The translations under genes and the position numbers were made by a program. The notes below the pieces were generated by a model. The model ran no database searches. It saw only the letters and a program-made list of their open reading frames with translations, and was not told where the DNA came from. Below are positions 51,037 through 61,157 of a DNA stretch of 64,000 nucleotides, piece by piece. Origin of the DNA: Clostridium sp. AM58-1XD (lineage in GTDB: Bacteria > Bacillota > Clostridia > Lachnospirales > Lachnospiraceae); the NCBI RefSeq assembly GCF_003464085.1, contig NZ_QSDR01000013.1:1-64000 (forward strand), given 5' to 3'. Positions within the stretch are counted from its first letter, which is position 1, and every line of letters starts with the position of its first letter.

Positions 51037-51534
51037 TTAAAATGCCAAAATAAAAAGTGCTATAACCAGTCCGACCACCATGCCAATGACTGAGACCAAA
51101 TAACTTTTTTTCAACAGTTCTACAGCTTCTGTCGTATCAGAAGCCTTTTTTACTTTACTGATACAAATCATACTGTAAACACTGGCCGGCCATAGAAAGA
51201 ATAAGCAGATAACAGCCAAAAACCAGGCTCCTCCCGTACGAATCACTGGTTCGGCCGGTACCGGAACCGTTGGCTTTATCTTCTGCTTCGGAGATGGATT
51301 TTCCTTTTTCTCCAGCTTGATCTCCGGTTCTTTACCCGGCTGCTTTACCGGATCTATCTTTTGCACCTGCGGCATCCGGTGCCCGCAGTTCGGACAGAAA
51401 ATCTGCTCTCCGTCTACCCTGGTACCACAGTAAGCACATGTATTCTCTTCCACACTCCTCACGGGAGCGCCGCATTCCGGGCAGAAGCCTTCCGAGTTAC
51501 TCAGACCTGCGCCGCAGTTTGGACAATAGATCAT
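51037..51534 (-). CDS. Zinc-ribbon membrane protein of the dynamin operon
   Basis: A 165-residue protein. Two zinc-ribbon units lie at the N terminus (CPNCG, CPECG, then CAYCG, CPNCG). A charged, Lys/Pro-rich linker (about 60-100) leads to a C-terminal membrane part with two helices (AWFLAVICLFFLWPASVYSMICI and SVIGMVVGLVIALFILAF). This layout fits a small cytosolic sensor or adaptor tethered to the membrane. It is the last gene of the operon, 30 bases after the third dynamin gene. Function unknown. Confidence 0.85.
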   Translation of the reverse strand: MIYCPNCGAGLSNSEGFCPECGAPVRSVEENTCAYCGTRVDGEQIFCPNCGHRMPQVQKIDPVKQPGKEPEIKLEKKENPSPKQKIKPTVPVPAEPVIRTGGAWFLAVICLFFLWPASVYSMICISKVKKASDTTEAVELLKKSYLVSVIGMVVGLVIALFILAF

Positions 51535-51564
51535 ACCCTAACCTCCTATATTAATAATTTCTCC

Positions 51565-53307
51565 TTACATCTCCATTTGGGCCAGTATGGATCGGATCTT
51601 GCCAATTGCCTCTCTCGTCTCTTCCTTTTTTGCTTCATCCTGACGCGCAACCATTGCAGACTGCTCCACCTGCTGCTGTGCTGCAAGAATTTTATCCCCG
51701 TAATATTCCGCCAGTTGTTTTATTACGTTTTCGGCCATCGTTCGGTAAGTATTTTCGATTGCCTGCTGCACGGATATATGCAAGTTCGTGTATTGAACCT
51801 GAATTGACTTGATAATATCAGGTGTTTTATCAGACATCTCCTTCTGCCGCATGGCTCCTGCAATTCCATCAGCAACCAGGCTGAAAAGTCCCAGGCTGTC
51901 AATTTTTGAAACTACAAAACTGACATTGTCCCCCATTGTCCATGTCTTATTGTCTAAAGCAAAGCGAAAGCCATATGCTGTATTTTGTGCATTTTTCGAA
52001 AGGCTGTACGTAAGTTCACTGGATATTTCATCCAAAGCGTCATACAGAATGACCGTATGATAATCTGTACAGCGGGTAATTGCCTCCTGCATCATATCGA
52101 TGCAATAAAACGAATAGTATTTTGTCAGATCCTTGGCTTCCACATCTGAGAGTGTACTGACATCTTCCTGCATTCGATTAAGAAGCTCCTCTATCCACTC
52201 ATATGTTTCGGACTGCATAACCTGAATCATACCGTCAATTCTGCTCTCCGTCTCCGACTGCTGTTTCATCTGCTGTATTTTCTGCTCACTGACCCTTTCT
52301 ATGGCGGCCTGCACATCCTGACTGCTCATAATCAGACCATTTTCCAGTGCGGCCAGATCGTCAGCCAGGTCAACCAGCATTCCGCGAAGCATACGCTGCA
52401 TGCGGTCAGGCAGAATCACGTCTTTCTTGTCCTGTACCAGCCTGGTTATCTGTGATCGGAAGCCATCAAAGTTCCTCCCCAGCAGTTCTTCCATTCTGAC
52501 ATTCGGCCGTTCCTCTCCCGTCTGGCGGCAGCGCTCATCCAAAGCGCTTACCATCCACGGTTCCTGGGCAGGAAGCAGCCCGTGAATTCGCTCTTCCAGC
52601 ATTTGTTTCATGCGCTCATATTCCTTTTCATTGGAAAGGACATCCGCATAGTTGCCAATCAGAAATAAGTCTGTATATTTCTGCGGAAGGATGACCGTTT
52701 TAAGAAACATCTGCTCTGCCTGTGACAGCGGATAATTTACAGAAAACAGATAGACAACTGCATCTGCCTGACATAATGCCTGCTCCACCATATCAGTAAA
52801 ATCCTTCATGGAATCGCCTAAACCTGGCGTATCAATAATCGTAACATACCGGAGCAGCTCAATCGGACGTTTGATTTCCAGCTGCCGTACAGGCTCCCCT
52901 GCCTGGCTGATCAGCTCTTCCAGACGGTCACGTTCCATCTCCTCATCGGACAGGCGCATCCGCCGGCCGCCGGAAAGAATTGCTTCATTGGAATGTGCCC
53001 CATAACTGATTTTATTCAGCGTGACTGTTTCTGTCGTTACATTGGTGGTAACTACTTCCTCTCCCAGCAATGCATTAATAAGGCTGGATTTTCCCCGTTT
53101 GAACTCGCCGCATACAACCACTGTAAACGGGTCCTCTTTACGATTACGGATATTCTGTTCCCATCTGGACAGCTTGCTGATAAACGGGTCTCCCAGAAGA
53201 GCGCGGTACTTGCTGTCAAACTGAAACATCTTTAATTTGTCCAGTTCGCTTTCTATCCTCCGTATCATTTCTTCCGGATCATATATAATGCGGTCCTGCA
53301 TCTCCAT
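51565..53307 (-). CDS. Dynamin-like GTPase 3
   Basis: A 580-residue dynamin-family protein. GTPase motifs: GEFKRGKS (P-loop, 67-74), a switch I threonine in TTNVTTETVTLNK, and DTPGLGDS (159-166). The G4 position reads IGNYADV, a weak match to NKxD. Residues 300-560 are helical and coiled-coil-rich, with a hydrophobic patch near LGLFSLVADGIAGAM that could touch membrane. Encoded 12 bases after the M48 protease. Bacterial dynamin-like proteins bend, tether or repair membranes; the exact role here is unknown. Confidence 0.88.
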   Translation of the reverse strand: MEMQDRIIYDPEEMIRRIESELDKLKMFQFDSKYRALLGDPFISKLSRWEQNIRNRKEDPFTVVVCGEFKRGKSSLINALLGEEVVTTNVTTETVTLNKISYGAHSNEAILSGGRRMRLSDEEMERDRLEELISQAGEPVRQLEIKRPIELLRYVTIIDTPGLGDSMKDFTDMVEQALCQADAVVYLFSVNYPLSQAEQMFLKTVILPQKYTDLFLIGNYADVLSNEKEYERMKQMLEERIHGLLPAQEPWMVSALDERCRQTGEERPNVRMEELLGRNFDGFRSQITRLVQDKKDVILPDRMQRMLRGMLVDLADDLAALENGLIMSSQDVQAAIERVSEQKIQQMKQQSETESRIDGMIQVMQSETYEWIEELLNRMQEDVSTLSDVEAKDLTKYYSFYCIDMMQEAITRCTDYHTVILYDALDEISSELTYSLSKNAQNTAYGFRFALDNKTWTMGDNVSFVVSKIDSLGLFSLVADGIAGAMRQKEMSDKTPDIIKSIQVQYTNLHISVQQAIENTYRTMAENVIKQLAEYYGDKILAAQQQVEQSAMVARQDEAKKEETREAIGKIRSILAQMEM

Positions 53308-53319
53308 TCCTCAGCCCTC

Positions 53320-54294
53320 CTATCCCTCTTTTGCTACGTCGACGAATCTCCGGCAGCGCTCATCCGTTTCTTCCTTGGAACGCATGATCTGCCCAGGCTG
53401 CATTAGTTCCGGACGCCACCGGTAGAACACCTCGCATTCGATAAACTCCATCTCTGCAACAATCCTTCGCACCGAAGTGGGATGATCATAAAGTAGTTCA
53501 TTAAATTTAGTGAGATTACCCATCTGCATATCCAGCTGCTTTCTAAGCGCTTCATAATTCACTGTATGTTCTCCGAGTGCTGCACCATACATCAGTTTGG
53601 CATTTACCTGATAGGCATCCTCCGGCTTGTCACAGCAGATCAGGCCAGCACGGTCGCATGTGACTTCAGCCGCACGGCTCCATGCGTTCAGAGCAATTCT
53701 GCTTCCCATCGTCAGAAGGGCCATCAGTTGTGTAGATATAATTCCAGTCGCAGCAATCCCTACGTTCAGCAAGATATTACTCAGCATGGAATACACGGAG
53801 TGCTGATTATGTATATGACCGCACTCGTGTCCGATCACGCACCGCAGCTCTCCCGGTGTAAAACGTTCATAAAGGCCGCTGTGAATAACGATCAGCGGCT
53901 CAATATCGTCCGTTGCAATCGTATACGCGTTTATGGAAAGATCATTTATAATATAGATATTCGGAATACCGATTCCCAGAGTCCTGGCGCAGTCGCAGCC
54001 AATCTGATAGACCTCCGGGAACTGATCCGGACCGACAATAAGCCCATCCATGTTGATCACCTGAAGCGTCCGGCTCGCATAGGTCGCACATATCTTCTTG
54101 GCAATGCTGTAAAAGTGCGGAATTGCGTCCAGCTTTCTGCGGCATTCATAGTCAAAAGCAAAGGCATAATCCGGCAGTCCGTTGCCTGACAGACGCCTGC
54201 TTTCCATTGCCTTTCGACGCGCCATGTAATCTCTGAAACTGTAGTCCATCCCCTGCAGAGGAGATGATGTACTCGAATCCATGAAATCATTCAT
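53320..54294 (-). CDS. M48-family zinc metalloprotease of the dynamin operon
   Basis: A 324-residue Ste24/HtpX-clan peptidase. The zinc site is HECGH (156-160) with the third ligand Glu210 in SRAAEVTCDRAG, the standard M48 arrangement. Hydrophobic helices follow the active site (about 172-205), but the N-terminal helices of HtpX are missing, so the enzyme is probably cytosolic or peripheral. ATG at 54294 with GGAGG upstream is preferred over an in-frame GTG at 54321. It lies between the second and third dynamin genes with gaps of 19 and 12 bases, so it should act with them, perhaps cutting them or damaged membrane proteins. Confidence 0.9.
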   Translation of the reverse strand: MNDFMDSSTSSPLQGMDYSFRDYMARRKAMESRRLSGNGLPDYAFAFDYECRRKLDAIPHFYSIAKKICATYASRTLQVINMDGLIVGPDQFPEVYQIGCDCARTLGIGIPNIYIINDLSINAYTIATDDIEPLIVIHSGLYERFTPGELRCVIGHECGHIHNQHSVYSMLSNILLNVGIAATGIISTQLMALLTMGSRIALNAWSRAAEVTCDRAGLICCDKPEDAYQVNAKLMYGAALGEHTVNYEALRKQLDMQMGNLTKFNELLYDHPTSVRRIVAEMEFIECEVFYRWRPELMQPGQIMRSKEETDERCRRFVDVAKEG

Positions 54295-54313
54295 TTTCAG
54301 TTCCTCCAGTCTG

Positions 54314-56361
54314 TCAGGCACTTTCCAAGACCTGGCGCACCTTCATATTCAACGGCTTCAGGTTTTCCAGAATCTGCTTCACGGTAGCAACGATCTCGTC
54401 GCATTCTGCTGCCATTTGTTTCCGCTGCAGTTCATTTCTGGTCAAATCCTTTTTAATATTGTCCATCGTGCTTTCCGTATCATTGAGCATTTTCTCACAC
54501 TCTTCCTCCATACTTGCGGTCAGCTCATTAAACCGGATCTCCACACGCTGGTGTACCCAGTTTTCCAGTTCTCGCTTTGCCTGCATTTCCACAATCATCT
54601 GTTTCATATTGTCTCTTATTTCTCTGCGCAGTTCTTCCAGTTTTCTCTTTCCAGAATCTCTGGCAAACAGTTTGCTTGTGAAATGCTTACTGACAGCCGT
54701 GCCGGTAGCACAGCTGATAATCAGCATTGGCAGTCCTACAATCGACATTGAACCCAGAATCGCGGCTACCGTAAGGTTGCTACAAGCCCTACGCCGCCCC
54801 CTGCAAGCGCGCCCTTTACCCCCGCCTCCCTGTATCCTGCAACAATTCCGCCAATTCCATATATCCCCATGAAATCTGTCAGCACATCGACTCCTGTTCC
54901 TATTAAATTAGTCTTGTCTAGACCTTTTCTATTTTCAGTTATGCTGTTTCGGAATGCGTCCATCTGTGTAGAAATTTCCTGAGTAAACTCGCCCAGGCGA
55001 ACGGCCTCTTTTCCTACGATATCCTGAAGCTGCAATTCGATCTTTTCGGAAAGAAGAGACATCGACGATCTCATTTCATCGGAAACTGCTTTCTGCAGCT
55101 TTTCCGCCGCTGCTTTCTTTCCCCCATCGCTGGACAGCGTCGTCACATCAATCGGAGTGTTCTCCAGCTTTGCAGCCAGTTTTGCCTCCAATTCCGAGTA
55201 GAACTGACTGACTTGGGGAATCAGCTTATTCTTTGCATTCGTCGCACTGGATGAAAGGCGCCGCTTTTCTTCCTGTTTTTTCTTTCTCATTTCCCCTATC
55301 TTTGCCAGCGCCTCTTTCTGATGTTTTTCAAATTCCTCAGCATCTAATTCGAGAGCTTTCTTCCGTGTTTCCGCAGCCTTTATCACTTCCAGGGACGTGC
55401 GCTGAATCAGATTCAGCGGAGTTCCAAGCTCCAGAGCGCCTCTCTCTTCGGTCAGCATCTTAGTCAGCGCCTCTTCGAAAGGCAGCGTACCGCTCTCTTC
55501 AATCAGCTTCTGGTCGCCGGTCATCTTCCCGTCCAAAGCATCCAGCGCTGAAAATGGATAAATCCGAATGTTTCCCATCTTAAATTCAGAATCCTTATAT
55601 TTTTCAGAATCTTTTCCATACAGCTCTGCCATTTTATCCAGCACGCTTCTCTGTATTTTTTCCCGTATCCCCTGTACCACACGTTCCCGGTCTGCAGCCC
55701 TTCGTATTGTATCAATCTTATTAACAAGAAAAATCAGACGCCCCAGGTCACTGGCCATAAGCTTGCTGCGCACAAATTCAGCTTCGGACATACTGAATGG
55801 ATTGTCAGGAGTAATAACCATGATCACAGCATCCAGCTTGGGAATCACCTCTTCCGTAACACGGTTCATTCTTTCGTCATCATTCAGTCCCGGCGTGTCG
55901 ACGATGTCGACGCCGTTCTGGCAGAATCTGCAGGGATAATATACCACTGCCTCTTCCACTTGTGAAGCGCGCGCTTCATTTTCACCCGTCAGCTTCGTTA
56001 CATAACCGGCCAGATCATCTATGGATATATTCTTGATGGAGTTATCTTTCATCAGAAGCTCTACATGTGGCTGCATATCATAAGTCACTCTGTTCATCGT
56101 AGCAGAACATGGCAGTATATCGGCAGGCATAATTTCCTTTTCCAGCATAGAATTGATTACCGTGCTCTTTCCCCTCTTGAATTCTCCCATAATTCCTACG
56201 GCAAATTTATGCTCCGCCAGTTTCTCCCTGCTCTTCTCCAGGGATTTCTTGTTCTCATCCAGCTCCATTCTGCCGCAGATTTTCTCCATCTGCACCATGC
56301 TCGTATTAACCTGGGCTACCATGTTCTGATAATTCGTATAGCTTGCGTTACCATGCTCCAT
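54314..56361 (-). pseudogene. Dynamin-like GTPase 2 (frameshifted)
   Basis: A dynamin-family protein with the cleanest GTPase of the three: GEFKRGKS (59-66), DTPGLNDDE (155 on) and NKID (214-217). The first frame stops after GGGVGLVATLR; the next frame continues LTVAAILGSMSIVGLPMLII and a coiled-coil tail to 54314. One extra C near 54777 (AACCTTA to AACCCTTA) gives 682 residues with an intact hydrophobic hairpin, the paddle-like membrane segment of bacterial dynamins and mitofusins. Starts at ATG 56361 inside the end of dynamin 1. Probably intact in the cell. Confidence 0.87.
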
Positions 56362-58156
56362 TTGTATCTCTCCTTTCACCCCTGATCTCCTCGTCGAACC
56401 TCACTTTCAGGCGGTCGTTATCCTGCAAAAGCTGATCTAGTTGTAATCGCAGCTCCTTTCCTGCCAGATGATCTGCACATGCCTGTAATTCCCTGATACG
56501 TCCGTTTGCCCGATTGTAAAGAATGACTACTATTTCCTCCAGTTTATCGCCTGCCTTTCCGCACGTGTATTCCAGTCTGCCTGCTATTTTCCCTTTTTTT
56601 CTGATGTTGAAGTCCTCCATCGACTGATCAGCCGCCCGTTCAATCCACATAATAATGTCACTGTTCAGAAGCTGGTTTCTCGGCGGCAATGGAGAATAGG
56701 TCCATTCAAACATTACGCCGTTATCATCTTTTAGATATATGGTTTTTTCATCAGGCAAACGTTCCAGCCGATCATTTACTTCTCTGAACATTTCCCCCTC
56801 AGGCCTAAGCAAAGTCTGCAGCGCTCTGGATATATCAGTCAACAGATATCTTGTCTGCTCTGCATAATACTGGTCCAGCCATGGATCCAATTCTCTTTTA
56901 ATCCTGTCATTCACGTACTTTTGTGTTTCATCCATCTGCTGCACCAGCGCATTTTCCAGTGTTAGGACGTCAAGAGTCCTTATTTTAGACAGCTGTAAAA
57001 TAAAATCTTTTTTTATTTTCTCTCTGACCGTACAAAAGTCATTCACTTTTCCATACATCTTTACTCTCGCTTCATCCATCATGGTTTCAGCCATGCCATA
57101 GCTTAATTTCGCAAAATCCGCTTTTTTATTTTCCATGTATTTTATCTGGTTGGTAATCGAAGTGTGGAGAATTGGAAGCATACTACGATACTTTGAAGCG
57201 GTCTGTTCGATTGTCTTCATCGACTTCATTACAGAACTGCTATTCTGGCTGTTCAGTATCAGCTGAGGCAGTCTTCTGTTCAGCCTTTTAAACCCGCTCT
57301 CCTCAAAGCGTTCATCATCATTGAACTCCCTTGCCTCCAGCGCGTCCAGCGAGGATACGGCAAAAATCTCAAGTTTCGGAAAAATCGTCTCATATTTATC
57401 AAATACAGGATCCCCTTCATCATGAGTCTCTTTCAGCTTATCTAGAACCTTTTCCTTAATCCTCTCTGTCAGATAGGTGATCAGGCGCTCCCTGTCTCTC
57501 TTGCGGACCAGATCGATATAAGTGATCACAACTACGATCTGGCAAATCTCCGAATTTTCCACCAGCTGTGCCATAAAACTGCTTTCCGTATCACTAAAAG
57601 GCAGATTAGCAGATATTGCTACGATAGCCAAATCAATTTTCTCCAGTTGGGATACTGTCACCTGATTCATAACATCATCATCATTCATTCCAGGAGTATC
57701 AATCAAATCCACGTAGTTCTGGCAAAAAATAGACGGATACTCCACCACTGCCTCTTCAATCTGGGCCGCGTTCCCCATCGCTTCTTCTGTCAGCTTCGTC
57801 ACATAATCAGATAAATTCTCAATTCCTACCTCCTGCTCTCTGCCGTCTTTATAGCGCAGGCAGGCTTTGGGAACTGAACCATATGTAATGCGGTTAATTG
57901 TCGCTGTAGTAGGATTTGCATCCGCCGGTAGAATTTCTCTGCCCAGCAGCGCATTGATAAAACTTGTTTTTCCCCTTTTGAATTCTCCAACAACCGCAAC
58001 ACGGAATCTTCTTGTTTTAATTCTGTCCCGTTCCTCTTCTACACGGTTCTGCCATTTTCCGATCTCAGGGAGAAATTTTTCTCCCTTCAGTTCCTGGCGC
58101 AGTTTAATCAGATATTCATATATCTGAAAGTCATAATCCTTATAATCAATTGCCAT
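56348..58156 (-). CDS. Dynamin-like GTPase 1
   Basis: A 602-residue dynamin-family protein, first gene of the five-gene operon. GTPase motifs: GEFKRGKT (57-64), a switch I threonine in NPTTATINRITYG, and DTPGMNDDD (153 on). The G4 site reads ITYID in place of NKxD, so nucleotide specificity may differ. The rest is helical with no obvious membrane hairpin, so it may need dynamin 2 for membrane contact. Its 3' end overlaps the start of dynamin 2 by 14 bases. Two tandem promoters lie upstream. Confidence 0.88.
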   Translation of the reverse strand: MAIDYKDYDFQIYEYLIKLRQELKGEKFLPEIGKWQNRVEEERDRIKTRRFRVAVVGEFKRGKTSFINALLGREILPADANPTTATINRITYGSVPKACLRYKDGREQEVGIENLSDYVTKLTEEAMGNAAQIEEAVVEYPSIFCQNYVDLIDTPGMNDDDVMNQVTVSQLEKIDLAIVAISANLPFSDTESSFMAQLVENSEICQIVVVITYIDLVRKRDRERLITYLTERIKEKVLDKLKETHDEGDPVFDKYETIFPKLEIFAVSSLDALEAREFNDDERFEESGFKRLNRRLPQLILNSQNSSSVMKSMKTIEQTASKYRSMLPILHTSITNQIKYMENKKADFAKLSYGMAETMMDEARVKMYGKVNDFCTVREKIKKDFILQLSKIRTLDVLTLENALVQQMDETQKYVNDRIKRELDPWLDQYYAEQTRYLLTDISRALQTLLRPEGEMFREVNDRLERLPDEKTIYLKDDNGVMFEWTYSPLPPRNQLLNSDIIMWIERAADQSMEDFNIRKKGKIAGRLEYTCGKAGDKLEEIVVILYNRANGRIRELQACADHLAGKELRLQLDQLLQDNDRLKVRFDEEIRGERRDTNGAW

Positions 58157-58237
58157 TTCCCGCCGCCTCCGTTACAGGCCTCCACATTTTAGTAATTTTT
58201 TACAATTTTATCTTTTTATTTTGCTTTATATTCAACC

Positions 58238-58266
58238 ATTATAACAATCAGCCTTCTTTATTTCAA
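58238..58266 (-). promoter_or_regulatory. Dynamin operon promoter P2 (proximal)
   Basis: Minus strand TTGAAA (58261-58266), 17-base spacer, TATAAT (58238-58243), about 80 bases before the first dynamin gene. Confidence 0.75.
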
Positions 58267-58294
58267 TATATCATAGTATATTTTGCATAAGGTC

Positions 58295-58323
58295 ATTATA
58301 ACAAATATGCGTCTTTCATACAA
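58295..58323 (-). promoter_or_regulatory. Dynamin operon promoter P1 (distal)
   Basis: Minus strand TTGTAT (58318-58323), 17-base spacer, TATAAT (58295-58300). The -10 surroundings (TTTGTTATAATG) repeat those of P2 (GATTGTTATAATG), 57 bases apart. Confidence 0.55.
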
Positions 58324-58410
58324 CGTCATAACGCAATTTTGATTCTTTCACATATTAGATCATCTCTATGGGCCTCGCATGGCCTGCCTCTAACTTTGGT
58401 GAACATAACA

Positions 58411-58466
58411 AAAGAGAGTCCCGGGAATATGTGCCTTATTACTGTCACACTTTACCTGGTACTCTC
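58411..58466 (-). terminator. Terminator after the DHH gene
   Basis: GAGAGTCCCGGG pairs with CCTGGTACTCTC (two mismatches) across about 30 bases, followed on the minus strand by UCUUUUGUU. It insulates the dynamin operon from the gene upstream. Confidence 0.65.
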
Positions 58467-58481
58467 CTTATTTTTAACATT

Positions 58482-59393
58482 TTATGGATTCACCAATTCA
58501 TACAGGAGCTTTGGAAGGCGCTCCTCCATCGTATCGTCGCTGAACTGGCAGGTTCCAACCGCTTTATGACCGCCTCCGCCGTATTTCAGCATCAGGCTGC
58601 CCACATCGATATCCGATGTCCTGTTCAGTACGCTGTAACCAACTGCTACGGAACATCCCGCTCCGCCTTTACCGTTTACAATCCAGGCAGAAATGTTCTG
58701 TTCCGGATACATGCTGTATATCAAGAACCGGTTTCCGGTATAGATCGGGTCCACACCCCTCAAATCTGAAATAATAACATCCTTTTCCGTCCTGGTATAT
58801 TTTGCAATCATGTCCTTAAATTTTTCATTCTGCTCAAAATAAATCTCAATCCGCTCTTTTACGTCCGGCAGGTTCAAAATTTCTTCCGTATTCATCGTCC
58901 GGCAGGCATCTATCAGCCGTTCCATCAGCTGATAATTCGAAATCGTAAAGTTTCTCCAGCGGCCCAGCCCCGTTCTTGGATCCATCAGAAATCCAATTAA
59001 TATCCAGCCGCCTGGATTCTGTATCTCATCAATCGTGAGATTCCCGGAGTCCACTTTGTCCACCGCTTCCATCATTTCATTAAAATGAGAAAATCGTTCA
59101 TTTCCTCCATAATAATCGTAAATAATTCTGGCACAGGATGGGGCAATTCTGCTTTCTCCCTTATACTTTCCTTCCAGCTGCAGCCTCTCAAACTCACTGG
59201 AATGATGATCAAACCAAAGCCCGCAGCCTTTTGCGTATGGTACATTTGCAAGGCAGTCATCTTCTGTCACCTCTACCAGGCCATCCTGTATGTCCTTTGG
59301 ATGGGCAAATTTCCAATGATCAATGATTCCCGCCTCTTTCAGCAAAGCTCCGCATACAAGGCCATCAAAATCCGAACGTGTTACAAGTCTCAT
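58482..59393 (-). CDS. DHH-family phosphoesterase
   Basis: A 303-residue member of the DHH/DHHA1 family, related to exopolyphosphatase and nanoRNase proteins. N-terminal metal site RSDFDG and the signature WFDHHSSE lie in the DHH domain; GGGGHKAVG marks the DHHA1 domain near the C terminus. Substrate could be a short RNA, a cyclic dinucleotide product or polyphosphate; sequence alone does not say. Monocistronic with a terminator. Confidence 0.9.
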   Translation of the reverse strand: MRLVTRSDFDGLVCGALLKEAGIIDHWKFAHPKDIQDGLVEVTEDDCLANVPYAKGCGLWFDHHSSEFERLQLEGKYKGESRIAPSCARIIYDYYGGNERFSHFNEMMEAVDKVDSGNLTIDEIQNPGGWILIGFLMDPRTGLGRWRNFTISNYQLMERLIDACRTMNTEEILNLPDVKERIEIYFEQNEKFKDMIAKYTRTEKDVIISDLRGVDPIYTGNRFLIYSMYPEQNISAWIVNGKGGAGCSVAVGYSVLNRTSDIDVGSLMLKYGGGGHKAVGTCQFSDDTMEERLPKLLYELVNP

Positions 59394-59490
59394 GTTTTCA
59401 GCTCCTTCATGTTTTTTATCAGCACATCATACATATGAGAATATTATAACACGAATTCGCCCGTCGGGACAGATCGATTCATTTTCTTTT

Positions 59491-60963
59491 CTATTGAAAT
59501 ATATTCAAATCCGGAACAGCCAGCCGGCCGGCTTCAGGAAGGCCATAATTCACGATATGATCCCGAACCATCTCCAAAATGTGACTGTAGCACAGAGACA
59601 TCTGGTCACCGAATTCTTCGTTCCTGCCTGAGCGCAAATACTCGAATGCCTCCAGGCTCATATTGTTCAGTTTATTGCCGCCGCGGGCCCCTTCACTGAA
59701 AAAGGAAAAATAATATCCCCAGTGAAGAATCTCGCTTACTTCTTTCAAGATAATTTTATATGGCTTTAATGGAATATGGTCGATTATCACACGGATCAGT
59801 ACGGCCAGCGGTATCGTTTCAGAGCGTTGGACTTTCTCCTGTATCTCCTCAAGCTCTCCCTGCAGAATCCGTTCCGCAGCAATACATGCAGCCGGCCGGA
59901 CTGCGATTGCCATCAGCTGAAGTCCGCTCAGATAAATAAGGGTATCCTCTTTGCGCTCTTTATCCTTCATGCATTGCTGCGTAGCCGTATGATTAAATAA
60001 GGTCACCTGTGTCCCTTTCACATTATATGTCCGGCAAAATCCTGTTTTATTCAGGAGTGAAATGGCTCTGCGTATAGTCGAGACGGAAACACCATAACGG
60101 TCTGCAAGCACCTTTTCTGACGGCAGGAAGGTGCCGTCCTTATATTCCCCCAGCCCGATCCTGTCAATCAGGTCTCTGGCGATCTGCATATAATACTGAT
60201 CCCTGGACCGTTCCGCATTCCAGGAATAGCATTCCTTCTTATAGATTACAGGACTTGAGGCTTTGCCTGATATCTCATTTAAATACATTTTAACATCATC
60301 TGCAACAGAACGGTACATCGTACGGAAACGTCTGCGGATCTCTTCCGGATTCTCCGTACGCACTGCCTCATACATCCACATAGGATCTTTATATATTTCA
60401 TAAGAATCAGTAAAGGATTCGGCTTTCCTGTGCTCAAGAAAAAACGGAACTCTTGCGCCCAGTTCCAGACTGGTAAAAACATCCCTAAATATCCTGTTTC
60501 CGGAAGCATCCAGCAATGCATGCAGTGCCGAAGCAGAAGCCTTCCATCGTACCGCAAGCGGTTTTCTGCTGCTTTTTCTCAGCTGGCAAAAGCACCGTTC
60601 CAGCGTCTCTATGCTGCATACGCTGGCAGAAAACGCAAACAGGATGGGCATTAACAGATACATGGTTTCATAAACTTCCAGGATCGACTCTTTTCTTTCC
60701 AGTACCGCCTTAACCACCCACTCTTTTTTCTCTTCTTCAGGCAAACGGTAAATCACAACAGCTGGCCGCCGTTCTTCCGTCAGGATCAGTCCTTCTGCTT
60801 TTAGCGCATGGAGTACTTCTCTGACCGTTCTGATTCCAACATGATAGACCTCACTGATCTGACTCATAGAAGGGAGCTTTTCTCCATATTGCAGATATCC
60901 GTTCAGTATCTGTTCTTTTAAATTTTCATATAAATATTCAAACAATGTTCTTTTTATTTCCAT
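59491..60963 (-). CDS. Tandem GntR-type regulator (two winged helices)
   Basis: A 490-residue protein with two GntR winged-helix DNA-binding domains: residues about 8-75 (LKEQILNGYLQYGEKLPSMSQ, GIRTVREVLHALKAEGL) and about 265-330 (DGTFLPSEKVLADRYGVSVSTIRRAISLLNKTG). Each is followed by a helical region of 150-190 residues, so the chain looks like a duplicated regulator rather than the usual single-headed one. An extended -10 promoter and a 12-base palindrome ATATCCGGATAT lie upstream. Targets unknown. Confidence 0.85.
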   Translation of the reverse strand: MEIKRTLFEYLYENLKEQILNGYLQYGEKLPSMSQISEVYHVGIRTVREVLHALKAEGLILTEERRPAVVIYRLPEEEKKEWVVKAVLERKESILEVYETMYLLMPILFAFSASVCSIETLERCFCQLRKSSRKPLAVRWKASASALHALLDASGNRIFRDVFTSLELGARVPFFLEHRKAESFTDSYEIYKDPMWMYEAVRTENPEEIRRRFRTMYRSVADDVKMYLNEISGKASSPVIYKKECYSWNAERSRDQYYMQIARDLIDRIGLGEYKDGTFLPSEKVLADRYGVSVSTIRRAISLLNKTGFCRTYNVKGTQVTLFNHTATQQCMKDKERKEDTLIYLSGLQLMAIAVRPAACIAAERILQGELEEIQEKVQRSETIPLAVLIRVIIDHIPLKPYKIILKEVSEILHWGYYFSFFSEGARGGNKLNNMSLEAFEYLRSGRNEEFGDQMSLCYSHILEMVRDHIVNYGLPEAGRLAVPDLNIFQ

Positions 60964-61075
60964 ATCCGTCCCCTCCCAATTCAGGCAATATCATTCGATG
61001 CCATGGCTGGTCCCCACAATGAATCCATGGCGTATTTAATCCCCCATTCTCACCGCTGCATAAGCTAAAAACGGT

Positions 61076-61111
61076 ATATCCGGATATCATGTTTGCTATG
61101 CGAATATTATA
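61076..61111 (-). promoter_or_regulatory. Promoter and palindrome of the tandem GntR gene
   Basis: Minus strand extended -10 TGATATAAT (TATAAT at 61106-61111) without a good -35. The palindrome ATATCCGGATAT (61076-61087) lies just downstream, a possible self-control site. Confidence 0.45.
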
Positions 61112-61157
61112 TCATAAATTCCTCAAATACTATATGCTAATGTACACAAATTTACGA

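Noticed and set aside
51565..58156. Dynamin genes as a prophage or plasmid segment
   Set aside because: No integrase, structural phage genes, attachment sites or replication genes nearby; flanking genes are chromosomal housekeeping types.
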